A stretch of DNA of 64,000 nucleotides from positions 40,931,594 to 40,995,593 of the forward strand of contig CAKMRJ010003334.1 in assembly GCA_928212115.1 (NCBI GenBank), written 5' to 3'. The notes beneath the pieces are model-generated. The model had not been told where the DNA came from. It saw nothing but the letters and a program-made list of their open reading frames with translations, and made no database searches. The DNA comes from Lactuca virosa (lineage: Eukaryota; Streptophyta; Magnoliopsida; Asterales; Asteraceae). Positions 54,351 through 64,000 of the stretch are shown in pieces (the stretch's first letter is position 1; every line of letters begins with the position of its first letter). Both the position numbers and the translations under genes were made by a program.

Positions 54351-56826
54351 CCAGTATAGTCATATACTGTTGGAAGGTTCAGAAAATTAGTTTAAGTAAA
54401 CTAGGAATTTTGAGAATTTCTAGACATAAACATGAATTGTTAAGTGAAGATGATACGATATGTATCTGGTATACTTTAGGTTGAATACCTAATAGAGACA
54501 AGCACTAGAATATTAAGAAGAGATATGCCTTATATTCTAATATGTGCTAAATGATAAATGAATATAGCATGCCTTAGAGTGCTTATCTATAATTGCTATT
54601 ATTCGAGAAAGTTTAAGGTCTGTTGCCGACCTTGGTTTAGAAGAGAAGATTTTTATGTTTAGAATTCCAAGAATTTCCGTATTATAATTTGCATGAAACT
54701 TTTTGAAGTGATAAAGAGACTTATGATAGTCGACATCGATAAGTTTGTAGATAAACGATCGAGGGATATCGTAAAATAATATTTACCAAGTGAAATCGTA
54801 AATAGTGTATTAATACCAATAGAGTGGTGTTGTACATTCAAAGTATAAATTTGATGAAATAATAACATCTTTAGAAGAATGATGTGCGTTTGAAACACAT
54901 TTGGACAAGATAAATGTGTTGGTACAAATCCATGAAGTTGTTCCATCGCTGTCCAGATTGAAGCAGTGATTGTTTATAGAGTCGGAAGAACCGAAGCTGG
55001 TGATAAATAGTTCGACAGTATTGAAATTTATGTGGTACAAGATTTAGAAGAATTAAATGAAGATCAAAGGAAAGGCTAATGAAGTTTTCAGACTCAATAG
55101 GCCAAGACTTTGTGATGTAGTACGTAGTTCGAGTAGTAACCCTGTACAAGATGTTCAAACTTAGTATTTAATAATACTGAGTGATGATTCACTTCTATCA
55201 CATCCTTATGAAAGTTCCATTGTGTGTTAAGCCGACTTTAACATACATGATTAGGATGGTGAATTAAGTCATTTAGTAATAAAAGGTTAAGTAACTTACT
55301 TGTTTAAGTAAGATAGAATGCTTAGTTGAAGAAGCAATACAACCATAGTATCGTATGAGAAGAGATGTTGTAGTCAGGAATGACAGAGAACCAAGTTGAA
55401 GCTAGTAGAGATTGCTGAGATACAACTATAATGTAGACTTCTTAGGATAGAATCCTATGAAGTAGACTTAGACTTACTCAGATACAAGAATAACGATGTC
55501 ATGGAAGGAAAATGGAATGAACAAATGTATATGGTGAATTACATGAGTTAGAAGATGATGCAGGTAGTTGGAAACCGTTTGTCTTTACACTGCTAGAGTA
55601 AATTTTGGGTGTAGTATGTCTTGCAGAGTAGACACTACCCGAGAAAGAATTTATATGAAGAATTGGAAGTAAAATTTCTATCGACCTATGAAAAAGTATT
55701 AGAATATGCTAGATCAAGCATATACGTGAGAAGAATTCTAGAAGACGAGTCTAGGAAATCTAAATATGTTTGATAGAAACACGAAATCCCTAGTTGAGTC
55801 TAAGAGAAATTGTTGTATGTACTTGTTTGAACACACTCAGGTGTGAAAAGTTGCTTTGTGAAAACTTTTGAATGGTGACTTGGGAACTGCGAGACAATAC
55901 TTGGGACGGGTATGAGTAGGTGTGAATAGTAGTAGAGGCCTATACTACTGGAAGCACAGGACTCACGCTTGGATAAGGAAAAAGTCACAAGGTTACCAAG
56001 AAGCTAGTAAATGATTCCGTTTTATTCATGTGTGTCGTTACCTTCGTTTTGGTAATGACTAAGAAGATAATTATCGTTCAAATCTTAATGTCATAAAGAG
56101 TGGAGTCCGATTAATATTAATTTACAAAGATAAAGTTGATTGGTTTAGAAAGCCATGTATTGAGTAATGACGAAACATCAGTCAAGAAGGAGACGGTCGA
56201 GATGGTCGATAGAAATATAACAATCTTCATTAAAGAATTGAGCAACCATTAACTAGAGATGTTACCTGTTATGAAGGCGATGAAGAATTTAGTTATTCAT
56301 GGAAGGATTACAGTATGAAATCCGTGATTTCGTAATCAATCGAAATATTCTGTCATTTGACAAAATTGATGTGTATGTCCAAAAGCACGAATTATAGATA
56401 CATGGTGCTATTCTTTCTGTTCCGAAGCATCCACATGTTGATCAAACTCTTTTTGTTTTCTCTATTCCATCAGCTCGATTTATTCGATCTGATTCTAATA
56501 CAAGAGTTTGGTTCGTCATGTGTCTTGTGCGTTATAAAATCAAAGGTCATTAGAATATGACCATTCGAGTTGTTGTTATAGCAAAAGTAAAGACCTTATC
56601 TAGGATTTAGTCTATAAACCAAGAAGGAGCAGGAGTCTGCAATGAGAATTGAGTTTTAACTCAAAGATTAGGATCGAAGGCCCAATAGAGAATGATGAGC
56701 GGATGCAGTTTGAGCACCGCTAGTAACTAAGAAGTTTGAAGAGTTTGACAATCGTTTGGCAAACCGAAAGTTAAATATCGTACATTTTAGATTACCACAA
56801 AGGAAGTAAGTTAGGACTCGAATGTT
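54351..56826 (+). other. Gypsy-D leader and decayed gag region
   Basis: No open gag. At 55929-55975 a leader block related to Tekay survives: hairpin GTAGTA/TACTAC with loop GAGGCCTA, then GGAAGCACAGGA. Short stretches near 56690-56790 may be zinc-knuckle/gag relics. Otherwise nothing recognisable. Confidence 0.6.
55929..55948 (+). promoter_or_regulatory. Candidate RNA dimerisation hairpin (gypsy-D)
   Basis: Same stem as Tekay-1, but the loop palindrome is AGGCCT instead of GGGCCC; both outer bases changed together, keeping self-complementarity. Confidence 0.5.
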
Positions 56827-57372
56827 GTGACTAGTACTTTTCTCGTAAACTTTAGATCTGCTCACATCTTATTTGATTGTGATGCCTCAGATTCTTTCGT
56901 GCCTTATAAATTCGCACATTCTTTTCAAATTGCTTGTTACGCAATTGTCCAATCATTTCATATAGATAACATAGGAAATATATCATTACTTGTTGATAAA
57001 GTCTATAAAGATAGTGTCATAGGAATTGAAGGTTATAATCTTCTTGCTAACCTAATTCCTATCTCCTTGCCCAACTTTGATATTATTCTCGGCATGGATT
57101 GGTTGTCAAAGAACCACGCAAAACTCTTGTGCTACAAAGAGATAGTATGCATCCCTATCGAAGAAGAGGATTCTATTTATGTCTACGTTGAAATAATAAC
57201 TTCTTTCTTAAAAACTCGTAAATTTATATTGAAGGGATATTCTACTTATCCGGCTAATGCAGTTGATATCTCAAAAGAGGGGAAGAAAACTGTAAATGAT
57301 GTTTCCATTATTAATGAAAATCTTGATGATCTTCCAGATAAATTTCTTGGACTACCCCGAATAGGCAAGTAG
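56827..57372 (+). pseudogene. Gypsy-D aspartic protease
   Basis: Open for 181 codons. The active-site region reads LFDCDASDSFV where LFDSGAS is usual: the catalytic Asp remains but Ser and Gly are replaced, so activity is doubtful. The second block IILGMDWLSKNHA is intact. After the linker to RT (NENLDDLPDKFLGLP) the sequence reaches a stop and then an internal deletion. Confidence 0.85.
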
Positions 57373-57780
57373 AATTCCAAATTGACCTTATGCCTGGTGC
57401 TATTCTAATTGCCAAAGACTGCTATATAGAATGATAGCATTTGGGTAATTTTCGACCAACTAACTAAGAATGCATATTTTCTCGCCATACGTACAACAGT
57501 TGTAATGGAGAAATACACACAAGTTTACTTAGACGAAATTATGGCGAGACATGGTGTGCCACTAAAGATTATTTCTGATCGTGATACTCGCTTCACTTCT
57601 CACTTTTGGGCGAGTATGAAATGTGAATTGGGATCTCGAGTTGCTCTCAACACAGCTTATTATCCCCAGACAGATGGTTAGACGGAGAGAACAATCCAAA
57701 CAGTAGAAGATATGCTTCGTGCATGTGTCTTAGAGTTCGGTAGTAACTATGAACGCCATTATGTTGGCATAATGTAGGAC
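57373..57780 (+). pseudogene. pol: Gypsy-D integrase core joined to RT start
   Basis: RT N-terminal linker sequence (about 57373-57420) meets integrase sequence at about 57425-57435, so roughly 2 kb coding for RT, RNase H and the integrase zinc-binding part is absent. The integrase core is legible: DSIWVIFDQLTKNAYFL, MARHGVPLKIISDRDTRF with the second Asp, and YYPQTDG followed by a stop and TERTIQTVEDML with the Glu. The first catalytic Asp is lost in the deletion. Confidence 0.88.
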
Positions 57781-58338
57781 AGAAAATACTTGGAGGCCCT
57801 GGATTGATTTAATATACCACTGATAAGATTCAATTGATATGAGAAAGAATGAAAGTGGCCTAGGATCGACAAAAGTTCTATGCAGAAAAGAGAAGATGAC
57901 CCATAGAATTCCAAGTGGGTGATATTGAAGGTATCCCCGTGGAAAGGTATTATGAAATTTGAGAAGAAAAGGAGATTGAGTCCTAGATTTGTTGGACTTT
58001 TCAAAATTATCTAGAGAATTGGTCAACAAGCATACCGCTTGGAATTGCCTGAAGATTTGGCAGGTATTCATGATGTATTTCATGTAAGATATCTACGTAA
58101 ATTCTTGAGCGTATATGATGAAACGGTTCCATTATCCGAGGTGAAACAGGATAATAAATTAAGTAGAAGAGATCGTAAATGAAAGAACGACTAATCTACG
58201 TAATAAAGAAGTGAAGTTGGTGCTTGTCAAGTGGAAACACCATCGAGGCCCAAATTATACTTAGGGAAAATAAGAATGAGATAAGAGCGAAATATCCTCA
58301 TTTGTCTAAATCGTTGTGATTTCGGTGACGAAATCCTC
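57781..58338 (+). pseudogene. pol: Gypsy-D integrase C-terminus and chromodomain remnant
   Basis: Decayed: KYxKG, PRFVGxFKI, AYRLELPED, IHDVFHVRYLRKF-type blocks in mixed frames, then EIVNERTTNLRNKEVKLVLV and KWKHHRGPNYTW of the chromodomain. Many stops. Confidence 0.75.
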
Positions 58339-58354
58339 AAAAGGAGGAGGTAGT
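58339..58354 (+). promoter_or_regulatory. Polypurine tract of gypsy-D
   Basis: AAAAGGAGGAGGTAG, next to the 3' LTR start. Confidence 0.8.
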
Positions 58355-59696
58355 TGTAACATACACGTTTTGAAATCGTGTTATATAATTTGAAAAGTTA
58401 ATAATATTATGAAATATTATGTGAAATTGAGTGTTGAGTTCTAACAGATAGTTTTTACTAGAAATGAAGTAAAACTATGTTTAGAATCACTCATAAAATA
58501 TTGGAAGTCTTATGAGATTCCAATTAAAAGCCAAATAGTGAAATTTAGCGAAAATATAAAATTTGAAATAAGTAAAATTTTATTATTTAAAGTTGTAAAG
58601 AATCTCGTTAGAAACATTTAGGCGAAAACCTCGTCGAAATCCGAGTTATAACGAAGAACTTATGACCAATCGAAGATCCGCGACAAAACCTGACATGGCA
58701 CATAATGACGTAAAAACTGAGTTTTTGATAAACTATTTTTTAGCCTTGGTGATCTAAATGAAAGTCGTAGTATTTGTTAAACCGAGAATTTTCATAAAAA
58801 AAAACGCCAAAATCTGACTTCGTATGAGGAAGTTATGATTTTTCTAAGTTTCAGCTTAGCAGTAGACATCTAAAAACTCGAATTTTAGATCGAGTGATTT
58901 TTAGCCGACACAACCTAAACGAGAATCGAAGGTATCGTCAATAGTAGTACAACGGTAAAAAGTCTGACGAAAACGGACGTCGGATGAAGAAGTTATGAAT
59001 TTTTAACGGATTTTCCTGTCCCGGTCTGTTAAAAATAATAATATTAAAAATAAAGTCAAAATTAGCCGACGAAGTCTAAACGAAAGTCATATAGCATAAT
59101 TTTCCCTACGCGTGCATATAAAGAACGTCAAAAACGGAGCCCGTATGCGAAAGTTATGGATTTTAGAAGGTTTGGGTGCAATTTTCGAGAAATTCGCTTG
59201 GATTGGAGCCTGCCACGTCACCCTCGCGAGATCACGCCTCGTGTCCGACACGCGTCGCAGTCCGGTTCGCCCAGAGCTTCGGTCCAATGCGCGTCCGACG
59301 CGCCTCGCCCCGTGTCACACTTCCGAGCCTCGCACCCGGCCGCTCGCATGTGCGCCACCTGCTTCGCTCTGCTGCTGCCGCGTTTCCTTCGCTGCTGCTG
59401 ACGCCTGGCTCCTTCTCGGCCGACCTTCGCACCCTCGCCCTATAAATACAAGGGTTGCGAGATTACCCGGGTAAAATGGGATTTTTGCCATTTTCACCCC
59501 TAAATCCATATTTTTACTAGTTTGACATCCCCCGAAGCCTCAGTATCATTTTTAAAGCCCGAGATACGTTTCGAAGTGCCCGGAGAGCCCGAGAAATTTA
59601 TCTTTTCGGTTTGAAGCTCTACCTTCGCAAGGCCCGGTTTTTCAATAAATCTCCCGGTTTTCAACGAATAAAGTCATATTTAGAGCCGAACTGTTA
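58355..59696 (+). repeat. 3' LTR of gypsy-D, truncated
   Basis: Matches 52399 to about 53738 with few differences, including the TATA box (59441), then changes abruptly to Athila-type sequence at 59696, so the leader intron and LTR end are missing. Confidence 0.88.
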
Positions 59697-60963
59697 ACTG
59701 CTCCAAAATTTCTTCAAACTTTTCTTGTAATTCTCTCATGTAACTCACTTCTTTTTTTTCTCACTCAAACCTACATGCTTAAACAGGGGCGCTCAACTTC
59801 AACCTTTATTGATTAAAGATAAAAATTTTCCTGGATACATTTCTGGTACACGATGCTAAACATATTGCATCCCTCAAACTGAGCGAGGTTGTGTTTTTGT
59901 CTCATGATTTCACTAGAATAAAGGAGGCCACAAATGCACTAGAACGTATATAGGGTCAACTAAACATTTGGGTCTTCATGCAATCATTAAACATAACACT
60001 AGCATGATTCCTAATTGATTTACCAAAATTTTCTAAATTAGCCCTAGCAATTTTAATGCAAAAATTTCAAAAATTTCAAAATCAAAATTTAACTAAAATT
60101 TTAACTAATGTAACCAACCCCCTACCCCACACTTAATTTATGCAATGTCCCCATTGCATATTATGCATGATAAAGAATAATAATAAAAACATAGAGAGAG
60201 AATTGGAACAAACTCCCCTGGGGTAGTAGTGGCGAGGTCGATCTGCTTCATGTAAAGCTCCATGTTCAGCTGACTTTAGACATGGGAACAGCTCATCCAT
60301 GTCGTGGGTGTCATAGCTTGTGTGGGAAGGCTCCAAAAATGCAGGAAAGATACTTGGAAATCTTCAGAAATGAAACTCTAAGGAATAAGGACGAAACCCG
60401 TAGTGAATATGAGCAGAATATAAGCCTTGAGCATGAAAAAGTGATAGACTCGTCGAGTCTATACGGAAACACGACGAGCAGCAGCGTATCCAGCAGAAAA
60501 TCATGGAATTGGACTCGGACTCGTCGAGTAGGAAATGTGCACTCGGCGAGTCCATCGCTGAGTGAAAAATAAAAACATGCTGCTTTTGGGTTCCGTTTCT
60601 GATATGGCTGGGTATGATAACTCAGTGTTTTCTTCATTTTTTTTCAACAAATAAAACTCTAAGACCTTCCTTGAGAACGGACTCGACGCTAAACTCATGC
60701 ACATTCTCATCTAGACCCGATCCTCACTCTAACCTTGACAATTGAGACTCTTGCATGCATCCAATCCTTCAATCTGAAAAAAAACAACCACAAAGTGATA
60801 AAAGAAAACAATTTCCTACTTAAACATCCTACAAGTTCATCAACCAAAACAAAGAAATATAAATAGTCTTAAACATAAAAAAACATCAATCCTCCTCCTC
60901 GTCTTCATCTCCTCCGGCTCCACTTCCACCCGCTTGGTTTCTTCTCGCTTGCACCCTTTCATC
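59697..60963 (-). other. Non-coding 3' region of the Athila-type element
   Basis: Purine tract (element strand AAGTGTGGGGTAGGGGG) at about 60117-60134; three ACTCGKCGAGT words at 60448, 60519 and 60541. No supported gene. Confidence 0.6.
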
Positions 60964-62156
60964 CTAACTGGGCACGTACGGGAATCCGGGCCTGGGCCTT
61001 GGCGCAAATTGCATTTGCTCAAATAAATAAGTAAATGACTCATTAACATAGTTCACGCCCCGACCGAGATCGTCTTGGTACCTTCGCTGCTCAACATTAT
61101 ACCAATCCATAGGCAGCTCCTCATCCACCGGAATAACCGGTGGGTCTCGTGGCACCCGCTCTCTCCTTTGCCTTACCCTCCTTCCCGGTTCTTCCGGCAC
61201 CAACGGTTCATCATCATTTGGAATGCTAACATGGCCCCCTCCATAATCCTCAATGATCCTAGCCCTCCTAAATAAAGTTGTGGTGAAGGGAGGACTAGGA
61301 ATCATAGTCAATGCTCGTGCCTCTTGCCGGTCCAAAATACCATAGGTTCTTGCAAGCCTTGTCACAAACATGCTGCCATTGATTTTTGAAGTCACCCGCT
61401 CTTTCACTGCCCCCTCGGCCAAGTATTTTGCCATGCAATATGGCAAATTGCAAAATACATTAGGAGTAATAATACTCCACATGTAGAAGATGTCTAGAGT
61501 GGGGACTTTATCGTCATCCTTTCGCATGTTTATAGAGCTTGCGATCAGACGATGTATTAGGCGATGAATCGGGGATCGGATCATCCCCTCTTGAGCGGAT
61601 GAAGGGATGTAGACTTGGTTGGCAATTGTGTTCCACCAAGTAGAGGCAACAACACCCTCGGGCAAGTCTTTGTGGCATTGCTCCAAAAATGACTCAAACG
61701 TCTCAGACATGATCTCATTCTGATCATAAATTCCCAGCCTCCATGCCAGCTCTGCCATACTACACTGGCGAAACTCTCCTCCAAGGCAGAATGAAATAAT
61801 GTTTGGACTATAGTAGTCATCACCACCACGGAAAGAGATGGTAGCAAAGAATTCCCAGCAAAGCTCTTGATATACCGGCTCTTGCAGCTTAAACAACCGA
61901 CTCCACCCGTCACAGATTATTTGGACCCCATTAATTTCACAAGACTTGACCAAATAATGGCTTAGTGCTTCTTCCAGCCCAACTTGCCCCATCCATGACC
62001 AGTCTAACTCATTAGGAACATAAATTTCCTTCCGCCTCAAAGCCTCCAACTTGTTTTTTGTTCGTGTGAGTGAAGACTTGTTGGTGATGCTTGGAAAAGT
62101 CAACCATGGGATGTCCCCATAACCGCCTCCTGTGAGCTTTGTCCTCTCCTAGACAT
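60964..62156 (-). CDS. Athila ORF1-like protein (extra ORF after pol)
   Basis: The largest nearly intact frame besides Tekay-2 RNase H-integrase: 379 codons open from 62103. The likely start is the ATG at 62156 (MSRRGQSSQEA), with one indel near 62105 joining the two. Blocks such as ISFCLGGEFRQCSMAELAWR, LGIYDQNE, IRSPIHRLIHRLIASS and FYMWSIITPNVFCNLPY resemble the plant family Athila ORF-1, found in Athila-group retrotransposons and of unknown function. The C-terminal third is charged and low in complexity (RRVRQRRERVPRDPP, VIPVDEELPMDWYN). Downstream of pol is where Athila elements keep extra or env-like genes. No membrane segment is evident. Confidence 0.75.
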
Positions 62157-63121
62157 GGTTCCTGCACAGCAAAGAAACAAGAAGACCACAAACAAAATAC
62201 CTAAAGTATTAAAAATGGCAAAATACTGGGCATCAGCAACATGGACTCGCCGAGTCCACGAACTACTCGGCGAGTAGGACGAACTGCTCGAGTCAAAATT
62301 CGTTCTGATGAAATTAACCGGTCAAATCCATAAATTGTTTCAGGGGTTTGCTTCGAAATGTCCCAGGAGTCTATGAATGTAAAAAATTACGTCTAAAACG
62401 TCCTAATTTGTCAAAAATCAAAACCCTAAAATCCAAGTCTTCCCAAAAACGGGATTTTCCAGAAATTAAAGGTGTTATTACCCCAAAGATCGAAACTTGT
62501 AAAGGATTAAGAGCTAAAGTTGTTACCTTGTTGGTTGAATTTGCAGAAGAAGAGAAAAATCAAGATGGATGCTTGAGAGTGTTTGCACGTCGAGTATGGG
62601 GAGGCCGCTCGTTTGAATGGCTGAGTGTTTGCAAATTAGGGTAAAAAAACCCTCTTTTACAGAATGTGATAAAAATAATTTTTTTTCGTGTAAATATATG
62701 TACTCGTCGAGTAAGCGGACCTACTCGACGAGTAGATGCCTGATTCAGCGTTTTTTCGGGATTTCTGAAATGGGCTCGTCGAGTAGCCTTAGAGACTCGT
62801 CGAGTTTTTCATTCTGTGAAAATTTGAGTTTGTAAAATGAAATGTATGCCACCCCACACTTGAGCATTGCTGGCCCTCAAGCAATCATTTTGAACATAGA
62901 AGAAGATTGATAAAAAAACAAATCCTAAGCAAAATAAAAAAAACGAAAAAAAAGAAGAAGAAGAAAAGAAAGCAAACTCTAAACGCGGGTTGCCTCCCGG
63001 AAGCGCTTCTTTTTAAGGAGTCATTAGCTGGACTCCTTCCCGCTCTACATTTCTGTAATCCCTTCCAGTAGCAACCCTTCTTGAAGTTATTCATTCCTTG
63101 GAATTCCTTCTTCATATTTTT
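62157..63121 (-). other. Non-coding region between integrase and ORF1-like gene
   Basis: Six ACTCGNCGAGT words (62245, 62265, 62702, 62723, 62774 variant, 62795), a purine tract AAGTGTGGGGTGGC on the element strand (62848-62861), and the block GGGAGGCAACCCGCGTTT (about 62983-63000) next to AAGCGCTTCC. No open frame supported. Confidence 0.7.
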
Positions 63122-63991
63122 TCACCCTATGACCATTAACCTTGAAAGGAGTTCCATCTTTGATAGTAGCTCAATAGCTCCATGTGGAAAGATTTTCTTT
63201 ACTATAAATGGACCATCCCATCGTGTCTTAAGCTTTCTCGGAAATAGTTTGAGCCTTGAATTGAAGAGTAACACCTTTTGTCCTTCTCTAAAGTCTTTAT
63301 TACCTTTCAATCTTCTATCATGCCAACTCTTGGTCTTTTCTTTGTAGATTAAGGAACTAGTGTAAGCTTCATTCCTAAGTTCTTCCAAGGCATTCATTTG
63401 CATCAACCGGTTAGTTCTAAGTTCAGCTAGATCAAAATTGCACACCTTTAATGCCCAATAAGCCTTGTGCTCTATTTCAACCGGTAAATGACAATTTTTT
63501 TCCATAGACTAGCCTATATGGTGTAGTACCAATAGGTGTCTTAAAAGCTGTCCGGAAAGCCCAAAGTGCATCATCAAGCTTATCTGACCACTCTTTTCTA
63601 TTACTTCCAACCGATCTTTCTAGTATTCTCTTCAACGCCCTATTCGTTACTTCGGTTTGGCCACTCGTTTGAGGATGATAGGGTGTTGAGAATCTATGGT
63701 GAACACCATATTTTTGCAACACCTTAGCTAATTGATCATTGGCAAAATGAGTGCCCCGGTCACTAATGAGAGCTTTAGGAACTCCAAATCGTGAGAATAA
63801 TTTCTTTAAAAATCGTACCACCACCCGAGCATCATTAGTGGGTAATGCTTGTACTTCCGCCCATTTAGATACGTAATCAACCGACAACAAGATGTATTTA
63901 TTTCCTTTAGACACGGGAAAGGGTCCCATGAAGTCAATCCCCCACACATCAAATATTTCACACACTTGGATGCTATGTTGGGGCATTTCAT
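63122..63991 (-). pseudogene. pol: Athila-type integrase, frameshifted
   Basis: Right part 63991-63480: FDVWGIDFMGPFPVSKGNKY (first Asp), YVSKWAEVQALP, FGVPKALISDRGTHF (second Asp), FSTPYHPQTSGQTEVTNRAL (Glu), and the end of the core. A one-base indel at about 63495-63500 shifts into the left frame (63505-63122), which covers AYWALKVCNFDL, LEELRNEAYTSS, the K-rich WHDRRL segment and the C-terminal GQKVLLFNSRLKLFPRKLK and WDGPFIVKK module. The DDE triad is complete. The sequence continues beyond the window edge. Confidence 0.92.
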
Positions 63992-64000
63992 TTCGGGATG

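Larger units (their letters stand above)
52399..59696 (+). mobile_element. Gypsy-D: deleted chromovirus with young LTRs
   Basis: The 5' LTR starts TGTAACATACACG at 52399. The 3' LTR starts identically at 58355 after a purine tract and stops at 59696 by truncation. The interior has protease, the integrase core and chromodomain remnants but no RT or RNase H. About 1.34 kb of the two LTRs can be compared and differ by about 1-2% by eye, far less than the decay inside. Confidence 0.88.
59697..64000 (-). mobile_element. Athila-type gypsy element, 3' half
   Basis: Minus strand, entering from the right edge: integrase (63991-63122), a non-coding region with the block GGGAGGCAACCC and an AAGTGTGGGG tract, an Athila ORF1-like gene (62156-60964), then further non-coding DNA with a second AAGTGTGGGG tract. 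No LTR is recognised; the left end is truncated against gypsy-D. Confidence 0.8.

Noticed and set aside
60964..62156. An intact host gene (379 codons)
   Set aside because: Its sequence blocks resemble the Athila ORF-1 family and it sits downstream of a matching integrase on the same strand, so it is part of a retroelement.

Overview
The window is plant nuclear DNA made almost entirely of transposable elements nested in one another. I see no intact cellular gene. Plant chromovirus (Tekay-like) Ty3/gypsy elements, Ty1/copia elements primed by initiator-Met tRNA, an Athila-type ORF, a CACTA transposon carrying plant gene pieces, MULEs and a PIF/Harbinger remnant point to a large dicot genome. 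The dense ACTCGNCGAGT phrases are something I associate with lettuce (Lactuca, Asteraceae); that species call is inference.

Layout. 1-8698: Tekay-1, a + strand chromovirus cut by the window edge, with frameshifted gag-pol and a 241-base N gap in integrase. 8700-9905: PIF/Harbinger transposase pseudogene. 10440-43560: a four-level nest. The base is a minus-strand gypsy gag remnant. Copia-A (minus, 10799-40638, TSD CATAA) and a solo LTR (40665-43216, TSD TTTAG) inserted into it. Tekay-2 (+, 12451-36903, TSD TTTAA) inserted into Copia-A. Copia-B (minus, 12905-20577, TSD TTAGT) entered the Tekay-2 5' LTR, and a CACTA element (27595-34785, TSD CAG) entered its chromodomain. 43500-46920: three AT-rich tandem units hit by two MULE-like elements. 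46920-48703: AT-rich DNA with foldback MITEs. 48703-52398: a gypsy LTR fragment, a long TA repeat and truncated Copia-C (minus). 52399-59696: gypsy-D (+), lacking RT and RNase H but with near-identical LTRs. 59697-64000: the 3' half of an Athila-type element (minus), entering from the right.

How the parts work. The coding copies are all broken, so any mobility would depend on proteins supplied in trans. What survives best is cis-acting sequence. Three chromovirus families share an intron-like stretch of similar length in the LTR. Tekay-1 and Tekay-2 share a tiny intron-like stretch exactly at the gag/protease joint. Three chromovirus leaders share a hairpin whose loop is a six-base palindrome (GGGCCC or AGGCCT). 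Three copia leaders carry hairpins whose loops are conserved or related while their stems change on both sides. Short family-specific palindromes sit upstream of the LTR TATA boxes, and one of them, ACTCGNCGAGT, is shared by unrelated Tekay and Athila elements. The CACTA element carries intron-containing pieces of four unrelated host genes (PPR, photolyase-linked alpha/beta hydrolase, MCM6, LRR), all in one orientation.

Limits: all family calls come from reading translations and motifs by eye. No database search, folding or alignment program was run. Divergence values are eye estimates.
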